A stretch of 64,000 nucleotides of DNA from Zantedeschia hybrid cultivar (taxonomy: Eukaryota; Streptophyta; Magnoliopsida; Alismatales; Araceae). Below, piece after piece: positions 10,080-21,456 of this stretch. The position numbers were made by a program, and so were the translations under genes. Location of the stretch: contig JARZZO010000003.1 in assembly GCA_030544215.1 (NCBI GenBank), forward strand, positions 50,822,045 to 50,886,044. The letters are read 5' to 3'. The notes beneath the pieces are model-generated. The model had not been told where the DNA came from. It ran no database searches and worked only from the letters and a program-made list of their open reading frames with translations. How positions within the stretch are numbered: the stretch's first letter is position 1; each line of letters starts with the position of its first letter.

Positions 10080-13000
10080 GAACTCGATCCCAGTCTCGCT
10101 CCTCGGTAAGAATCTCCAGACGCATCTGGAGGCGTGATACTTCGCGAGGGAGATCACATGTGGAGAGCCTCACTAGATGCTCCTCCAACTTGGAGACATA
10201 GGCCGCCCTACCCTGAACCTCCTCGAGAGCCCGACAAAGCTCTTAAACCTGTAGTAGAAGACACTGTCAGCCAAATAATCAAGCAAGCAAAGGATATCAT
10301 ATAGAAGAGAAAGAAGCAAGTTGAAGACTTACCCGGGCAGCAGCATCGTCCTCAACCTGGGTGGCACAGCGGATGGCTAAGGCCAACTAACTCCGCAAGT
10401 CAGTGATGGTGGCCTCATCTGCGGCACTGGAAGACGAGCCGGCGGTAGCAGAAGATGAGGGAGGAGCTGTGTGAGTATAAGTGGCGCGCTATAAGAAAGA
10501 AGATATCACCGTCAGTGTGCAAGTGTCAAAATAATTTAATAAGAATTCATATTCATATCATGCATGTTGCACTTACCAATTCATTCAATTCATTTTTGAA
10601 CTTGTTCCAATTGGGCCTCGGCATCCTGGAGGTGGCCTCGGAGAGTGATGATGGTGGCATCCCGTGCATCCTGCATATTCATACCATATCATGTCATACA
10701 TTTACGAATATAAGCAAGATAATTAATAAAATAAAAGAAGCATTCATGTCATACATATCATGTCACTTACATCGAGAGGACAGAGTAGCTAGAGGTGGAC
10801 CGTATAGTGGGTCCGGTAGTGCTGAAGGTAAGCATCGCTGCTCACCGCCTAAGAAACCACCGGGACTCCATACCGGAACCAGTCTTCATGCTGGTCCGGG
10901 AACTTCGTCCTCCAGTCAGTGCGGGCCTGCTTCCCCTGCATCGTCCTCCCGATCCCCTCGGGGATCTCCTCCTCCACCCACTCTTGATGCAACCCCAAGG
11001 TCCTCATTGTAGGCGCCCGGAACGTCCCCCCCCCCCCGCGGGTGTGAGCTTCGGATGGGGGTTCCTCTCCGTTCGTCTTAGCACTGTGGCGATTTAAAGG
11101 GGGTTAGAAATAAAGTGTGATCGCCAGGAGCATTACCTCTCGGTCCCTGTGCTCCGCAGGATGATGAGGATGTGATCGCGTTCTGTGGGAGCGGGAGACG
11201 TTGGTTCCTCCTTCCCTTCCTCCGGCCGGCCAGAGGAGGAGAGCCCGGTACTCTGCACGCGTGAAAGTGGTAAGGATCCCCTGAAAATAATAAACAAAAC
11301 ACAGACTAATCCGATTAGAAATATTTGGTGCAGGATCTATTCATAAAGATGTAAAAAAAACTAACTAAAATTAGTGGGAAACGCACCGGATGGGTGGTGG
11401 GGAGGGAAGGTGACCATATGTTATGGCCACCCACCTCCCGTTTTTTTTTAGAACCTCTGTGGGTGTAAGGATCACTAAGTCATCCTACGTGTATGCATGC
11501 AAATGAAGAGTAGTTGCGTGTGTGGAGAGTGGAGTGGTATTACCAATGCAATGGAATGAATAAAAAGATTAAAAAAAAGAGAAGTTAGAGAGGCAAGCCG
11601 GTTCCCAAATGCAGCCTGAGCCATCCTCCTTGGAGTATCCTCGAGCTTCTCACCAAAAGGTCCCTTCCTCTTGGAATCCTTCTTAACCCCGAAGTCCTCC
11701 AACCTCCAGTCTTTCTTCTTCCGAAGTCCTTAACCCCCTGCTCGAGAGGATGTGGGGGGGTTTAAATAGGCGGAGGAAAAAAGGGGGAAAACAGGGGTCT
11801 AAATCCCCGTAAATCACCCTTCAACCAATGGGGAGTGGTCAAGGGTCGGAGGTAGTGGTCGCGGCAGTCGCCGGAGTGGGGAGTGGTCGGAGTAGTGGGG
11901 AACGAGGGCGGTGAGTGGAGGAGATCGTGGGGAAGACGGAGTCAAGTGGGTGGTTTAAGGAGTGGACGGCCAGGTGACATGCCTTCCATTCTTGTGGTGG
12001 AAGGCGGCCCGGCTGGCCTTCGAAGGGGGTGGAAGGCGAGGGGTGGCCTTCGAAGGAGGTGGAAGGCAAGGGGTGGCCTTCGAAGGAGGTGGAAGGCAAG
12101 GGGGTTGGCCTTCCACGAAAAGGTGGTAAAAAGTGAAAAAGGTGGCTAAAACGGTGGAAGGCGAGGGGTTGCCTTCGAAGGAGATGGAAGGCAAGGGGTG
12201 GCCTTCGAAGGAGGTGGAAGGCAAGGGGGTTGGCCTTCCACGAAAAGGTGGTAAAAAGTGAAAAAGGTGGCTAAAACGGTGGAAGGCGAGGGGTGGCCTT
12301 CGAAGGGAGTAGAAGGCGGGGGGTGGCCTTCGAAGGTGGTGGAAGGCAAGGGGTGGCCTTCGAAGGTGGTGGAAGGCAAGGAAGTTGGCCTTCCACGAAA
12401 AGGTGAAAAGGGTCGGGATCTGGTTGATGGGCCTGACTGGTAGTGGGCTTAGATGGCTGAAATGAGGGGATTTTGGTGATGACAGGCTAATGATGGGTTG
12501 GATTCATGACCAAAAGGCCGGTCCAAAATCGGTGTCTACACTCATCACCAACTTTAGGTGCAGAAGGGCAATCTCGTTCAAGTAGTGAACCCAAACTTGA
12601 TGCCCAAACCGCCCCCGCCCACGCTCCACCCATGGTTGTCCTGCATCATCCATACCAAGATATGGACGCCAGATAACCTGCATGCATATAGGTTAGTTGC
12701 ATTGCACAACTAAACAAATGAATAAACAACTAAATAAGAATTTAATAAAGCATTTAACAAAATATTCCAGAAAAAAAAATCCAATCTTACAACTAAAATA
12801 TTTAACATGGAATAATTCATTGACAATATTCAATAAATAATATATAACTAAATATGTAGCTAAATATTTAACTAAACATTTAATCAAACATTTAATCAAG
12901 CATTTAATCAAACATTTAACATACATAATATAACCAACCATTACATAAGATATTTTAACTACTCTAATCAACACATTTCATTTAAACAAACATTTTTAAG

Positions 13001-14467
13001 TTAACATAAAGCATTCAAGCATTTTATGAAACAGTTAATAAATAAAGAAAAGAAGAATTAAAACTCACCAGAAGCTCTGGGTAGTCAAGAAATTGACGGC
13101 AGAGGGCCGTCGGCTGGTGGTGTTGTGGCGCTGTGTCCACCACCAGACGCCAACGCCGGGCAAGTGGGACTGCCACCAGCTGTGTGGATGGCCTCGCTCG
13201 GCCCAGAGGAAAGTAATAATAGCTCCACACCTGCATACAAGAACATATATGTTAGAATTATCATAATCATAATCATATACATTAAATAATCATAAGCATT
13301 TAATGGAACAAACATAAAATGAACTAAATACCTGAAGGAATGGCGCGAAGCCGTTGATGGTGGTCTCCCGGTCAGATGTGATGGCAGAAAAGTCAGTAAA
13401 GAGGTGGGCAAGAAGGGCCGCACCCCAGGCATACTCATCTAGGTGATCTAAGTTAGTAAGAAGGGTCAAGAAACAATAGTGAATGTAATCCCCCTTCGTC
13501 CTGAAGAGAAGCCTACCAAAGAAGAAAACTAAGAACCTCCTAAGGTCCCTATCTGCACTAGCTATGTCGCTCGGATCCTGGTAGTATGCCTCACTAGATG
13601 CTCGGGCTAGTCTCTCTCTAAACTTCTCCTTAGACTCGTCTGTCAGCTGCCTCAATTCCACTAATCTTAGGGATCTCTTTATAGCTACTATCGCAAGAGT
13701 CTGAGACTCTCGGCCCTACGGCCCCGTGCACTCTAACCCAGCAACTCCTGAGCAAACTCTCGATAATCGAGATGCGTGATACCACTCACTGTCCGACCAT
13801 CCACTCGAAGGCCGGTAATCTTGATGACGTCCTCGAGACTGGGGATCATATGTCCCCAGGGCATCAGAAATGCACGGCTCTCGGCATGCCATCTCTCTCT
13901 CAGCACCTGCAGTGACACTAAATCTATCCAAAATGGCTCTATCTCCAAGATCTCCCTAAAGCCCATCCCCGCTAGCTGCGTCTTTTGAAAATCCAGGAGA
14001 CCCCTATAGGCGGCCACCACTAGGTCCCAAGAGATCCTGGTCCTCATTGTCCCCTGCATTTTTCAAATAACTCATCAAATTGATCGCTAGGGCATTAATA
14101 ATCAATTTCTGAAATAATTATTTAATCGCATCAAGGACCAGGGACGCGTTTCAAAAAGCGTCCCTGTCCCCAGACGCCTTTTACTACAGCTTCGTAGAAT
14201 CTGTGGACGGTTCCTCTTCCCCCCAAAATTAAAATTTTAATATAAAAAAAGTGTTTTAAGGCTTACCAAACACGGACCAGCTTCCTCGGCTGGTGCCACT
14301 ACCGCCTCACCCACTAGAGCCTCAGGAGGAGCTTCCTCGGTCTCCATGAAGATCGCCGCCTCCGCGAGTTTCGCTGCCATTTCTTCGCCCTGGGCAATTT
14401 CCACCACCTCGATTGCCGCAATTCGGTGTCGCTTCCCACTAAGATCGCTAGGCCCTCCTTGTTCCAT
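10080..14467 (-). pseudogene. Plant mobile domain (PMD, MAIL/MAIN-like) gene, broken
   Basis: Minus-strand exons can be followed with splice signals. Exon 1 runs about 14467-14263 (starts MEQGGPSDLSGKRHR). Exon 2, about 14053-13332, carries the PMD signature (RERWHAESRAFLMPWGHMIP, EDVIKITGLRVDG, YAWGAALLAHLF). Exon 3 is about 13230-13069 (VWSYYYFPLGRARP). Exon 4 starts near 12677 (WRPYLGMDDAGQPWVERG) and resumes after the solo LTR at 11007. Coiled-coil exons follow to about 10080. Several in-frame stops (for example after FAQELLG near 13733) and the LTR in exon 4 make it non-functional. PMD proteins are nuclear factors linked to silencing and genome stability and also occur as transposon passengers; which kind this was is not clear. 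Confidence 0.75.
11008..12540 (-). mobile_element. Solo LTR, family A, inside the PMD gene
   Basis: TGTAGGCGCC...GGTGTCTACA with perfect 5-bp target duplication CTCAT (11003-11007 and 12541-12545). No internal region remains, so the two LTRs recombined. Removing the LTR and one duplication joins the coding sequence as KLVM followed by RTLGLHQEW in frame, showing that it hit an exon. It carries the GGAAGGC dyad array. Confidence 0.93.
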
Positions 14468-15148
14468 GGCTTAGATGAGAGAGATGGAGAGGAGTTTGGA
14501 TAGAGGAGAGAGAGATGAGAGAGATAGAGAGAGGAAGTAAGAGAGGATGAGAGAGAGAGGTGGTCGGCGGTGGAGAAGATCGCCGGTGATGGAGAAGAAC
14601 GCCGGGGAGGAAGAAGATCGTCAAGTAGTCGCGGGATCGCCGGAGAGAGAAGAGATGCGAAGAGAGAGAAGGCCAAAGAGAGAATGAGAAAGAAAGGAGC
14701 TCGGGCTCGCGAACCCCTATTTGAAATCGTTAAATCGTGTCTGGGAACAGCGACACCATTCAGTGATGCACAAACTAAGGCGGCAACAGAAAATTTTTAA
14801 AATTTGTTAAACACGTCCTCCATAAGCGACGCCTTTTAGATTTTACCGCGCCTTTTGGTTAGGACCGTACTACGGAAATACAGAGTAATCAACTATTCAC
14901 GTCTCTAAAGGAGGATGCGATTCAGTGGATTAATTGTTGGAAATCTTTGAAAAGTAAGAGAGAGAAAGGAAAAGGTGTCTCTCTGACCAGACGCGATTTT
15001 GGGCTTTTGAGGGTTAGATTCTTATTTGTGAAAATTGAATTATACTAAAAAGCGTCTCTCTGAGTCAACGCGATTTTAATTAAATAAGCCCGAACCTTGA
15101 TATTTTGAGGAAAGTTCACAGTTTCACTCAAGGAAAAATTACAAAACA
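14468..15148. other. Spacer upstream of the PMD gene, with four 10-bp-core dyads
   Basis: GA-rich stretch 14470-14680 (minus-strand CT-rich, plausibly the PMD 5' region), then AT-rich sequence. Dyads of the form RGCGTC-N10-GACGCC occur at 14812-14833, 14898-14919, 14974-14995 and 15051-15072. Two more (14127-14148, 14157-14178) lie in the first PMD intron. Confidence 0.6.
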
Positions 15149-16676
15149 TTAAGGGATGATTTCTATTATATTAAGGAACGATTCTTCAAAGTACATAAAA
15201 TTAGAAGATAAGATGAAGAGCTTACAAGGCCGAATTTTCTTAAGCTCCTTTACATAAGCTTTCCATAGTTCTTTATTGGCTTCGTGAGGAGTTTTTACAC
15301 AACGGGTGAATCCGATATTCCACAGAGTATAAATAAGTTCAGTCGCTTCAAAGTCTTCATCAGTTCCCAAAGCCCGCTTCTTGATTGGAGAAAGAGAAGA
15401 TATTTTGAAAATTCGTAGCGCGGCATACCAAGTTGAGGATGACAACGATGTGGATTATAAAGAACGAACTCGGTCGCCCCGATCAGTCGGAGCTCTGTGC
15501 CAACACCACGGCGAACTCGTACTGCCTTTTCCATGAGAGCAAGTGGTGTGGATTCGAATCCAATCCTTGGCATAGTCTTGAAGTGAGCACGCCAGTCAGC
15601 TCGAGTCTTGAGGTTGGGCACTCAATTGGTCATGTTGTCATTGAACTTCACTATATTGGAGATGTGGAAGATAGGATTACACTGATATGTCTGAGATATC
15701 CTTAGAACTTTTTCTTCATTGTGGTTAAACTTGAAGTGGAATTCCACCCACAGAGCTAAAGAGAATCATACTTCCATAAGGAGGTTGACCCGCAGAAGTT
15801 GCAGGGAGTCTACTGTAGAGATAAGCTAGAACCGCTGCGTTGATTTGTTTTCCTTCAAAAATCCTATGGATCACACATATCTGATCATCTTCTAGGACAT
15901 TGTCATAGGAAGGGAATAATAAAACTCCAGCTAAGCATGTGGTGAACGCCTTCATCACATTCTCTGTTTCTTCATCCTTGAGATCTTCAATCTTCTTCAG
16001 AATCCATTCGGCTAATTTAGGAAGATTAATTCCCTTATTTGTGAGACAGCCTTGAATTTCTTTAGGATTCCTCATAATCTTCTCCAAGAATTGATGACCA
16101 TTGATCTTTTACCTTATGAGCATCATCTTAGTTAAATCAGGTTCATCATTATTGATCTTAAGCTTAGGAAGACCCAATAGGAGTTCAGCTTCTTCTAAAA
16201 GGATAGTGGCTTTAAATGTGGCAAAGAGAAATGTATTAGTTTGAGGATGGCACAGCTCGATCAAAGCGCCCATCGCAGCCCAATCCATACACACGCTCTT
16301 GTAATGTTTGGCATGAATCACTAGTCCTTGGATGTGCCACTTGGAAATATAGGATTGCATAGAGGGATTAATCTTGTTGGCTAGCTTTTGAACCCAAGGA
16401 AATGAAGAAAATCGTCTTAGACCGGAGAATAAAGGATATCCCTAGATGATTAAAAAAAAAAAAAAAAATGGAATAGTTCTATCTTGCTTATTGAAGAATT
16501 GAGAATTTGAAAAACATGTAGAGAGAATTGAAGAACATAGAAAAGGAATCAATTAGAGGAGAGATTGACTTACTTGCAGGTTAGGATCTCGCCCACTTAG
16601 ATGATCCTTCACCTCAGAAATCTTCTCGATTATCTTCCTCATCTTCTTGTGTGAAAAATCTTGAGTAGAATCCATC
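15149..16676 (-). pseudogene. DUF7745-type plant protein gene, broken
   Basis: A first exon probably starts near 16676 (MDSTQDFSHKKMRK) and ends at a GTAAGT donor near 16574. The main exon reads WHIQGLVIHAKHYKSVCMDW, then TNTFLFATFKATILLEEAELLLGLP, typical of the N-terminal part of this plant family. It continues after one stop (near 16109) with EKIMRNPKEIQGCL, AAVLAYLYSRLP, then ELRLIGATEFVLYNP and HPQLGMPRYEF. Several stops and frame changes break it. The family is common in plant repeat regions and its function is unknown. The upstream flank has two dyads (16921-16942, 16951-16972). Confidence 0.65.
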
Positions 16677-17716
16677 CTTCCTTCCTGTTTGAATTGAGCT
16701 TTTCCTTCTTAATTTCTTGATTGTTCTTGAGTGCTGGAGAGAATCGTCTAGCTTTCCCTCTTGATTACTTATTGTAGTGTTTTGATATGAAGAGAGGGAG
16801 GTTTTATAGAGTGATTTGCGAGATTGAGGAGCCCTTTCCGAATTGGAAGAGGGATGTGCATTGAAGGAAAGTGGGGTTCAGATTGGAGTTAGAACAGAGA
16901 ATAATTTCTGTAAGTTAAATGGCATCTGGACGGGGCGACGTCATTTCAATGACGTCTATGAACAACGATGCCATTTGATGATTTAATATTTTTCTGTTAT
17001 TTACCCAAATTATTGATATTTAATGCTTATTGATTATTTGCTTGAAGTTACTAATGAATTCTAAGTGCAGGAAAATTCAAGGAAATTGAAAATGATGCCG
17101 AAGTTTTTAATAAGGTCCCACTGTAGGAGTTTCACTGAGTCCCAGCCGTGACTAAAATGACAGTTATCTCTATCCTTGTATTCCTTAATATAATTGATTT
17201 GCATCATTATTACTATATATTAAATATTTATTAGATTATATCAAGGACCTTGTGGTTTTGATGAAACTGGAATTTGAGTTCCCCTTCCATAAAATCAGTG
17301 ATAATTCCAAAGGATTCTTAATCGTACGGATAAGTTGTTGGATTGTTGATTGATGGGAACGATCGTTCCGCTTTTGTGAAACAGTGCATAGACAAACGAG
17401 CTTCATCTTAGTACTGAATTACAAGATTAGTATCTCGACACATCAATGACAGTTTAATAATATTATCCTTGATTAATTTATATTTTATTTTATATTTTTC
17501 TTTTAGCCCAGCATGCATCATGTAGGACTTTAAAATAATTGTGATAAAAATTAATCCTTGATTAAATTTCAGACCATCGATCAAACAAATCCCAACGTGA
17601 TATGAAATATTCCATTCTGAATTGATATCTCAATTATCTTTAAGGTTTTCTTGAAGATATCTTTTGAATTCTATCTTCGATTGGATTCTTTATCTTATAC
17701 TTTCTTGTTTCCTTTA
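16677..17716. other. AT-rich spacer, no gene recognised
   Basis: I see no coding or RNA gene. Two 10-bp-core dyads sit at 16921-16942 and 16951-16972, adjacent and sharing the ATTTCAATGAC junction. Sequence near 17713 begins the interior also copied at 18805. Confidence 0.5.
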
Positions 17717-18023
17717 AGATCCATCATGGTTGTAGCACGTCCACATTGGCTGATAACCGCTCTTCATGATGAAACCTGCAGGGTTTGTGACCTAGGGTAC
17801 TTCTCAATTGTGGAGGTTGATCGACCTTATTTGTTTTCCTTTGTCTCTTTCATCAAGACATGATTGATTCCATTGATCTCTTTGAGTTACTTCATTGATC
17901 ATTTTGAGAAAGATTCCCATCATATGATGTTGAGAGCGTGTCTTATCACACCTTGACATCACCTTTTTAGTATATTCCATTCTACTTCACTCCCTTGCAA
18001 AGTCAATGCCAAGGTGGGGGAGC
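17717..18023 (+). other. 3' interior end of an LTR element with polypurine tract (first copy)
   Basis: About 300 bp repeated at 18805-19116. It ends AAGGTGGGGGAGC, a polypurine tract, directly before an LTR starting TGTAGACATGC at 18024. Orientation is therefore plus. No protein recognised. Confidence 0.6.
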
Positions 18024-18804
18024 TGTAGACATGCTGATTTTGACTTCATATTTAGTAAATTTCATGTCACAATTATAATGCCCCAAAATGGTCTGATTTG
18101 TAATCATTAATTAATTTTTATTATTTTTTCTCGAAATTGGTTAATTAGCGTCGCCTATGTCTGATGCCATTTAGATTCCTAGCAGAAATCAGTTCGGAAT
18201 TAAAATTGCAAATTCAGATAGATTTAACTACATAGCATCGCTCACGGGAGACGCTATTTAGGTCATAATCCGTCTAGGTTTCTGATTCCTAATTCGAATT
18301 AATTTCCTAATTATATAAAGCACATCGCACTAGGGAGACGCGATTTAGGTTTCCTAATATATTTCGGTTTCCTTTTCGGATTTCCTTTCTATTTTGGCCG
18401 CATTAAATAACCAAACGGCGTCCCGTCTGAACGACGTGATTTGGGAGTTTCCTGATAAACATGATTTGGCCGAGATAATCCGGTTTTCGAAGTTGGGAAG
18501 GTTGCTAACTCCTCTATGCTCATCCAAGGTAAGTCCGACTGCGGGAGAGAGTCCTATTGAAGTCTAAAACACTCCTAAATCACTCTCTATATATACAATA
18601 CCCTTTGAACCTTGTAAAAAAGAGTAAGTCCGACTGCGGGAATCAAGGACTCAATCTCCCAAATTTGAAAAGGTAAGCGATCAATCTTTCTTTTGAAACT
18701 TAACAGTTTCTGGCGATCACGTTTTTCTTTAGTTTTAATAGTTTTACTATTTATATAAACAATACAAATTCATGAACATCACACACATGATTTGAGCACC
18801 TACA
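18024..18804 (+). repeat. LTR 1 of family G
   Basis: Starts TGTAGACATG, ends GAGCACCTACA. Homologous to 19117-21069 but shorter, lacking much of the region after the TATA-like run. Contains four 10-bp-core dyads (18147-18168 and near 18236, 18325 and 18415) and a TTTCTGGCGATCAC motif near 18710 also found in LTR 2. Confidence 0.75.
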
Positions 18805-19116
18805 CTTTTAAGATCTATCATGGTTGTAGCACGTCCACATTGGTTCGTAATCGCTCTTCATGATGAAACCTATAAGGTTTGTGACTTAAGGTACTTCCCC
18901 TCATAGAGGTTGATCGACCTTATTTTGTTTTCTTTGTCTATCTCATCCAGACATAATTGATTCCACTGATCTCTTCGAGTCGCTTCACTGATCATTCTGA
19001 GAAAGATTCTCAACATATGATGTTGAGAGCGTGTCTCATCACACCTTGGAATCACATTTTTAGTTCATTCCATTCCATTTCACTTCCTTGCAGAGTCAAT
19101 GTCAAGGTGGGGCAAC
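18805..19116 (+). other. Second copy of the 3' interior end, family G
   Basis: Homologous to 17717-18023 and again ends in a polypurine tract (AAGGTGGGGC). Only about 310 bp separate the two LTRs, so this is an internally deleted element or an LTR-internal-LTR recombination product. Confidence 0.7.
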
Positions 19117-21069
19117 TGTAGACGTGCTAATTTTGATTTCATATTGAGTAAATTTCATGTCATAATTATAATGTTTGGAAATAGTCTGATTTCTAATCAT
19201 TAATTAATTTTTATCATTTTTTCTCGAAATTCGCTGATTCACGTCGACCATAGCCGACACCATTTAGATTTCCAGCAGAAATCAGTTCGGAATTAAATCC
19301 CTAAATTCAGATAGATTTAACTGAATAGCGTCGCCTATAGATGATGCTGTTAGTTCTTAATCCGTCTAGATTTCCGATTTTAAATTCGGATTCGTTTCCT
19401 AATTATCTAAATAACGTTGCTCATGGACGACGCCTTTTAGGTTTCCTAATGTTTTCCGGTTTCCTTTCCGAATTTTCTTTCTATTCTAGCCGCTTTAATT
19501 AGCTAAATGGCGTCTCGGGTGGACGACGCATTTCAAGTAGTTTCCTGATAAACATAATTTGGTCGAGATAATCCGGTTCCAAAGGTTGGAAAGGTTGCAA
19601 ATTCCTTCTATGTCTATCTATGGTAATTCGGATCAGTGGGAGAGTCCTTTTGAAGGCCAAAACTACTCTAAAACCTACTCTATATATACATATAGGGGTG
19701 TTCACTATTTGGTTCAACCCGAAAAACCAAACCGAACCGGGCCAATATTTTGGTTTGGTTCGGTTTGAAAACTAGTTCGGTTCGGTTCGGTTTCCAAGTC
19801 CCTTCAACCCGTAGAAACCGAACCAAACCGAAAATAAAAAATAACATTACATTTAAAATTTTCCAACATTTTGTGACACATGACACTCACCAACCTCTAC
19901 AAACGGGCACGTTGAAGGTTCTCCAACACTTCTCCAGCACCCAAATGATGGGTCACGCTGAAGGATTTACCTTAACTATTATAAGGAAACAAAACTCTTT
20001 AGGTTGGCCGATGTCGGACTAAAGCTGGCTCCCTGTGCAGTGCAACACCATTCATCTAGGATTTTAGTCCTATACCGTAAGTCTTCTTTTATCACTTCTG
20101 CACAGGGTCTATAAAGGGAAGGGTCCTGGGATTTATTGCTTGCAGGTGGGCCGGTGGCCCAATAAGAACTTTAATGCCAAACAAGTAGGTAAATGGGCTC
20201 AGTAAATCCAAAGAAAAATTTTCTACAGTTAAGTCGATTCAAACCGATCCAAACCGAAGTAAACCGAACGTTTTCAGTTTGGTTTTAAGAGTGAGTCGGT
20301 TTGGTTTGGTTTGAAATTTTTTTCCTCTAAACCAAACCAAACCAAACTGTGAACACCCCTATATACATATACCCTTTGGCCTTTGAAAAAGGTTGGAATT
20401 TGGAGGTTTTGAAGTCTATGGCAAGGTGAAAGGAGGCTCCCTCTATAGAAAACATGGGAAGGCTTTGGAGCTTCTTCTTCTTCATCCATCTCCATCCTTT
20501 GAAGCTTTTGAAGATCAAGGCTATAGAGGAGCCAATCACTTCTTTCCTTCTCTTCTTTCTCTTCTAGTTTTGATAGTTTTTCATATAGTTTTATCACTAT
20601 TTTTTATTAGATTATCATTACATCACTTCATGTTCACACACTCACTTCATAACTTTCCCTGCCCATGCATGTTAGGGGTTTAAAGAACCATAAACAAGTG
20701 AGTCTTTTTAATTTAGTTCATGGTAGATTTCCTAATTAGAATAGATACTATACTCCTAGTAGCTCTAATCATATTGTTTTTTTCTTTTGTTTAATCTTTT
20801 TTACAAGGTTTTAAGAAGGCTTTGGAGAGCTTGGAAAAGAAAGGATAAAATAACCCAAGAAAAGAGTAAAGAACGAAGAGGATCTTCTTTTTCGGCCGGC
20901 CGAAGAAGGAGAACAAAAGAACCCAATGTCTCCGAATCACGAGGTAAGTTTAGTGATCACTTATTTCATTGAAGCCTTCGGTTTCTGGCGATCACACAGT
21001 TTAGATTAATTTGTTAATCATATGAACACATGATATCATGATAATCACACACACTTTTTGAGCACTACA
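19117..21069 (+). repeat. LTR 2 of family G (contains a MITE)
   Basis: Starts TGTAGACGTGC, ends TTTGAGCACTACA. Homologous to LTR 1, with a 669-bp MITE inside and an extra stretch after it. Dyads near 19243, 19329, 19414 and at 19509-19530. Confidence 0.75.
19693..20361. mobile_element. hAT-type MITE, copy 1
   Basis: Terminal inverted repeats TAGGGGTGTTCA / TGAACACCCCTA and a perfect 8-bp duplication TATACATA (19685-19692 and 20362-20369). Subterminal GGTTTGGTTCGG-like repeats face each other at the two ends. No transposase, so non-autonomous. Confidence 0.92.
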
Positions 21070-21278
21070 TGCGGGACGGGATTCTGACTTCCCTAATTTG
21101 GCGCTAGTTTCCATTATCTCCAGATCGGAGGCGGATTCGGAAGGAACTTCCTTGGGAAGGAAGTCCCACGGGCCCGCAGGGCGTTGGGGTCTATTTTGGA
21201 TTCAAAAGTCTCCCGCCGGAACCCAGTCACACTGCCCCATCGGTAGAAAGGCCCACCAGGCCCCGACAGAGGCCAGGG
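21070..21278 (+). other. Leader-like stretch after LTR 2 of family G
   Basis: Holds AATTTGGCGCTAG near 21096, a motif seen at primer-site or leader positions in some Tat-like elements. The target duplication of element F shows that this stretch was originally continuous with 36538 onward. Confidence 0.45.
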
Positions 21279-21456
21279 TGTTGGGTTCTCGGGATCACAA
21301 ACGCAACGGAAAATATAATATTTATTTATGCGATCCTAGTCTGTTTCGATAAAACTAAAACAGATAATCGGATTATCATTTCTTACCGTGCGCGGATTCG
21401 AATCCGCGACTGATCGATTCTATCGGTGTGACACCGCCAGCCGGGCAAATGTCCGG
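21279..21456 (-). repeat. 3' LTR of F, left piece
   Basis: Matches the start of the copia LTRs at 34981 and 40502. Interrupted at TCCGG by a solo LTR and continues at 23772. Confidence 0.8.

Noticed and set aside
20393..20683. 96-codon plus-strand frame inside LTR 2 of family G
   Set aside because: Non-conserved and inside an LTR; Ser/Leu-rich by composition.
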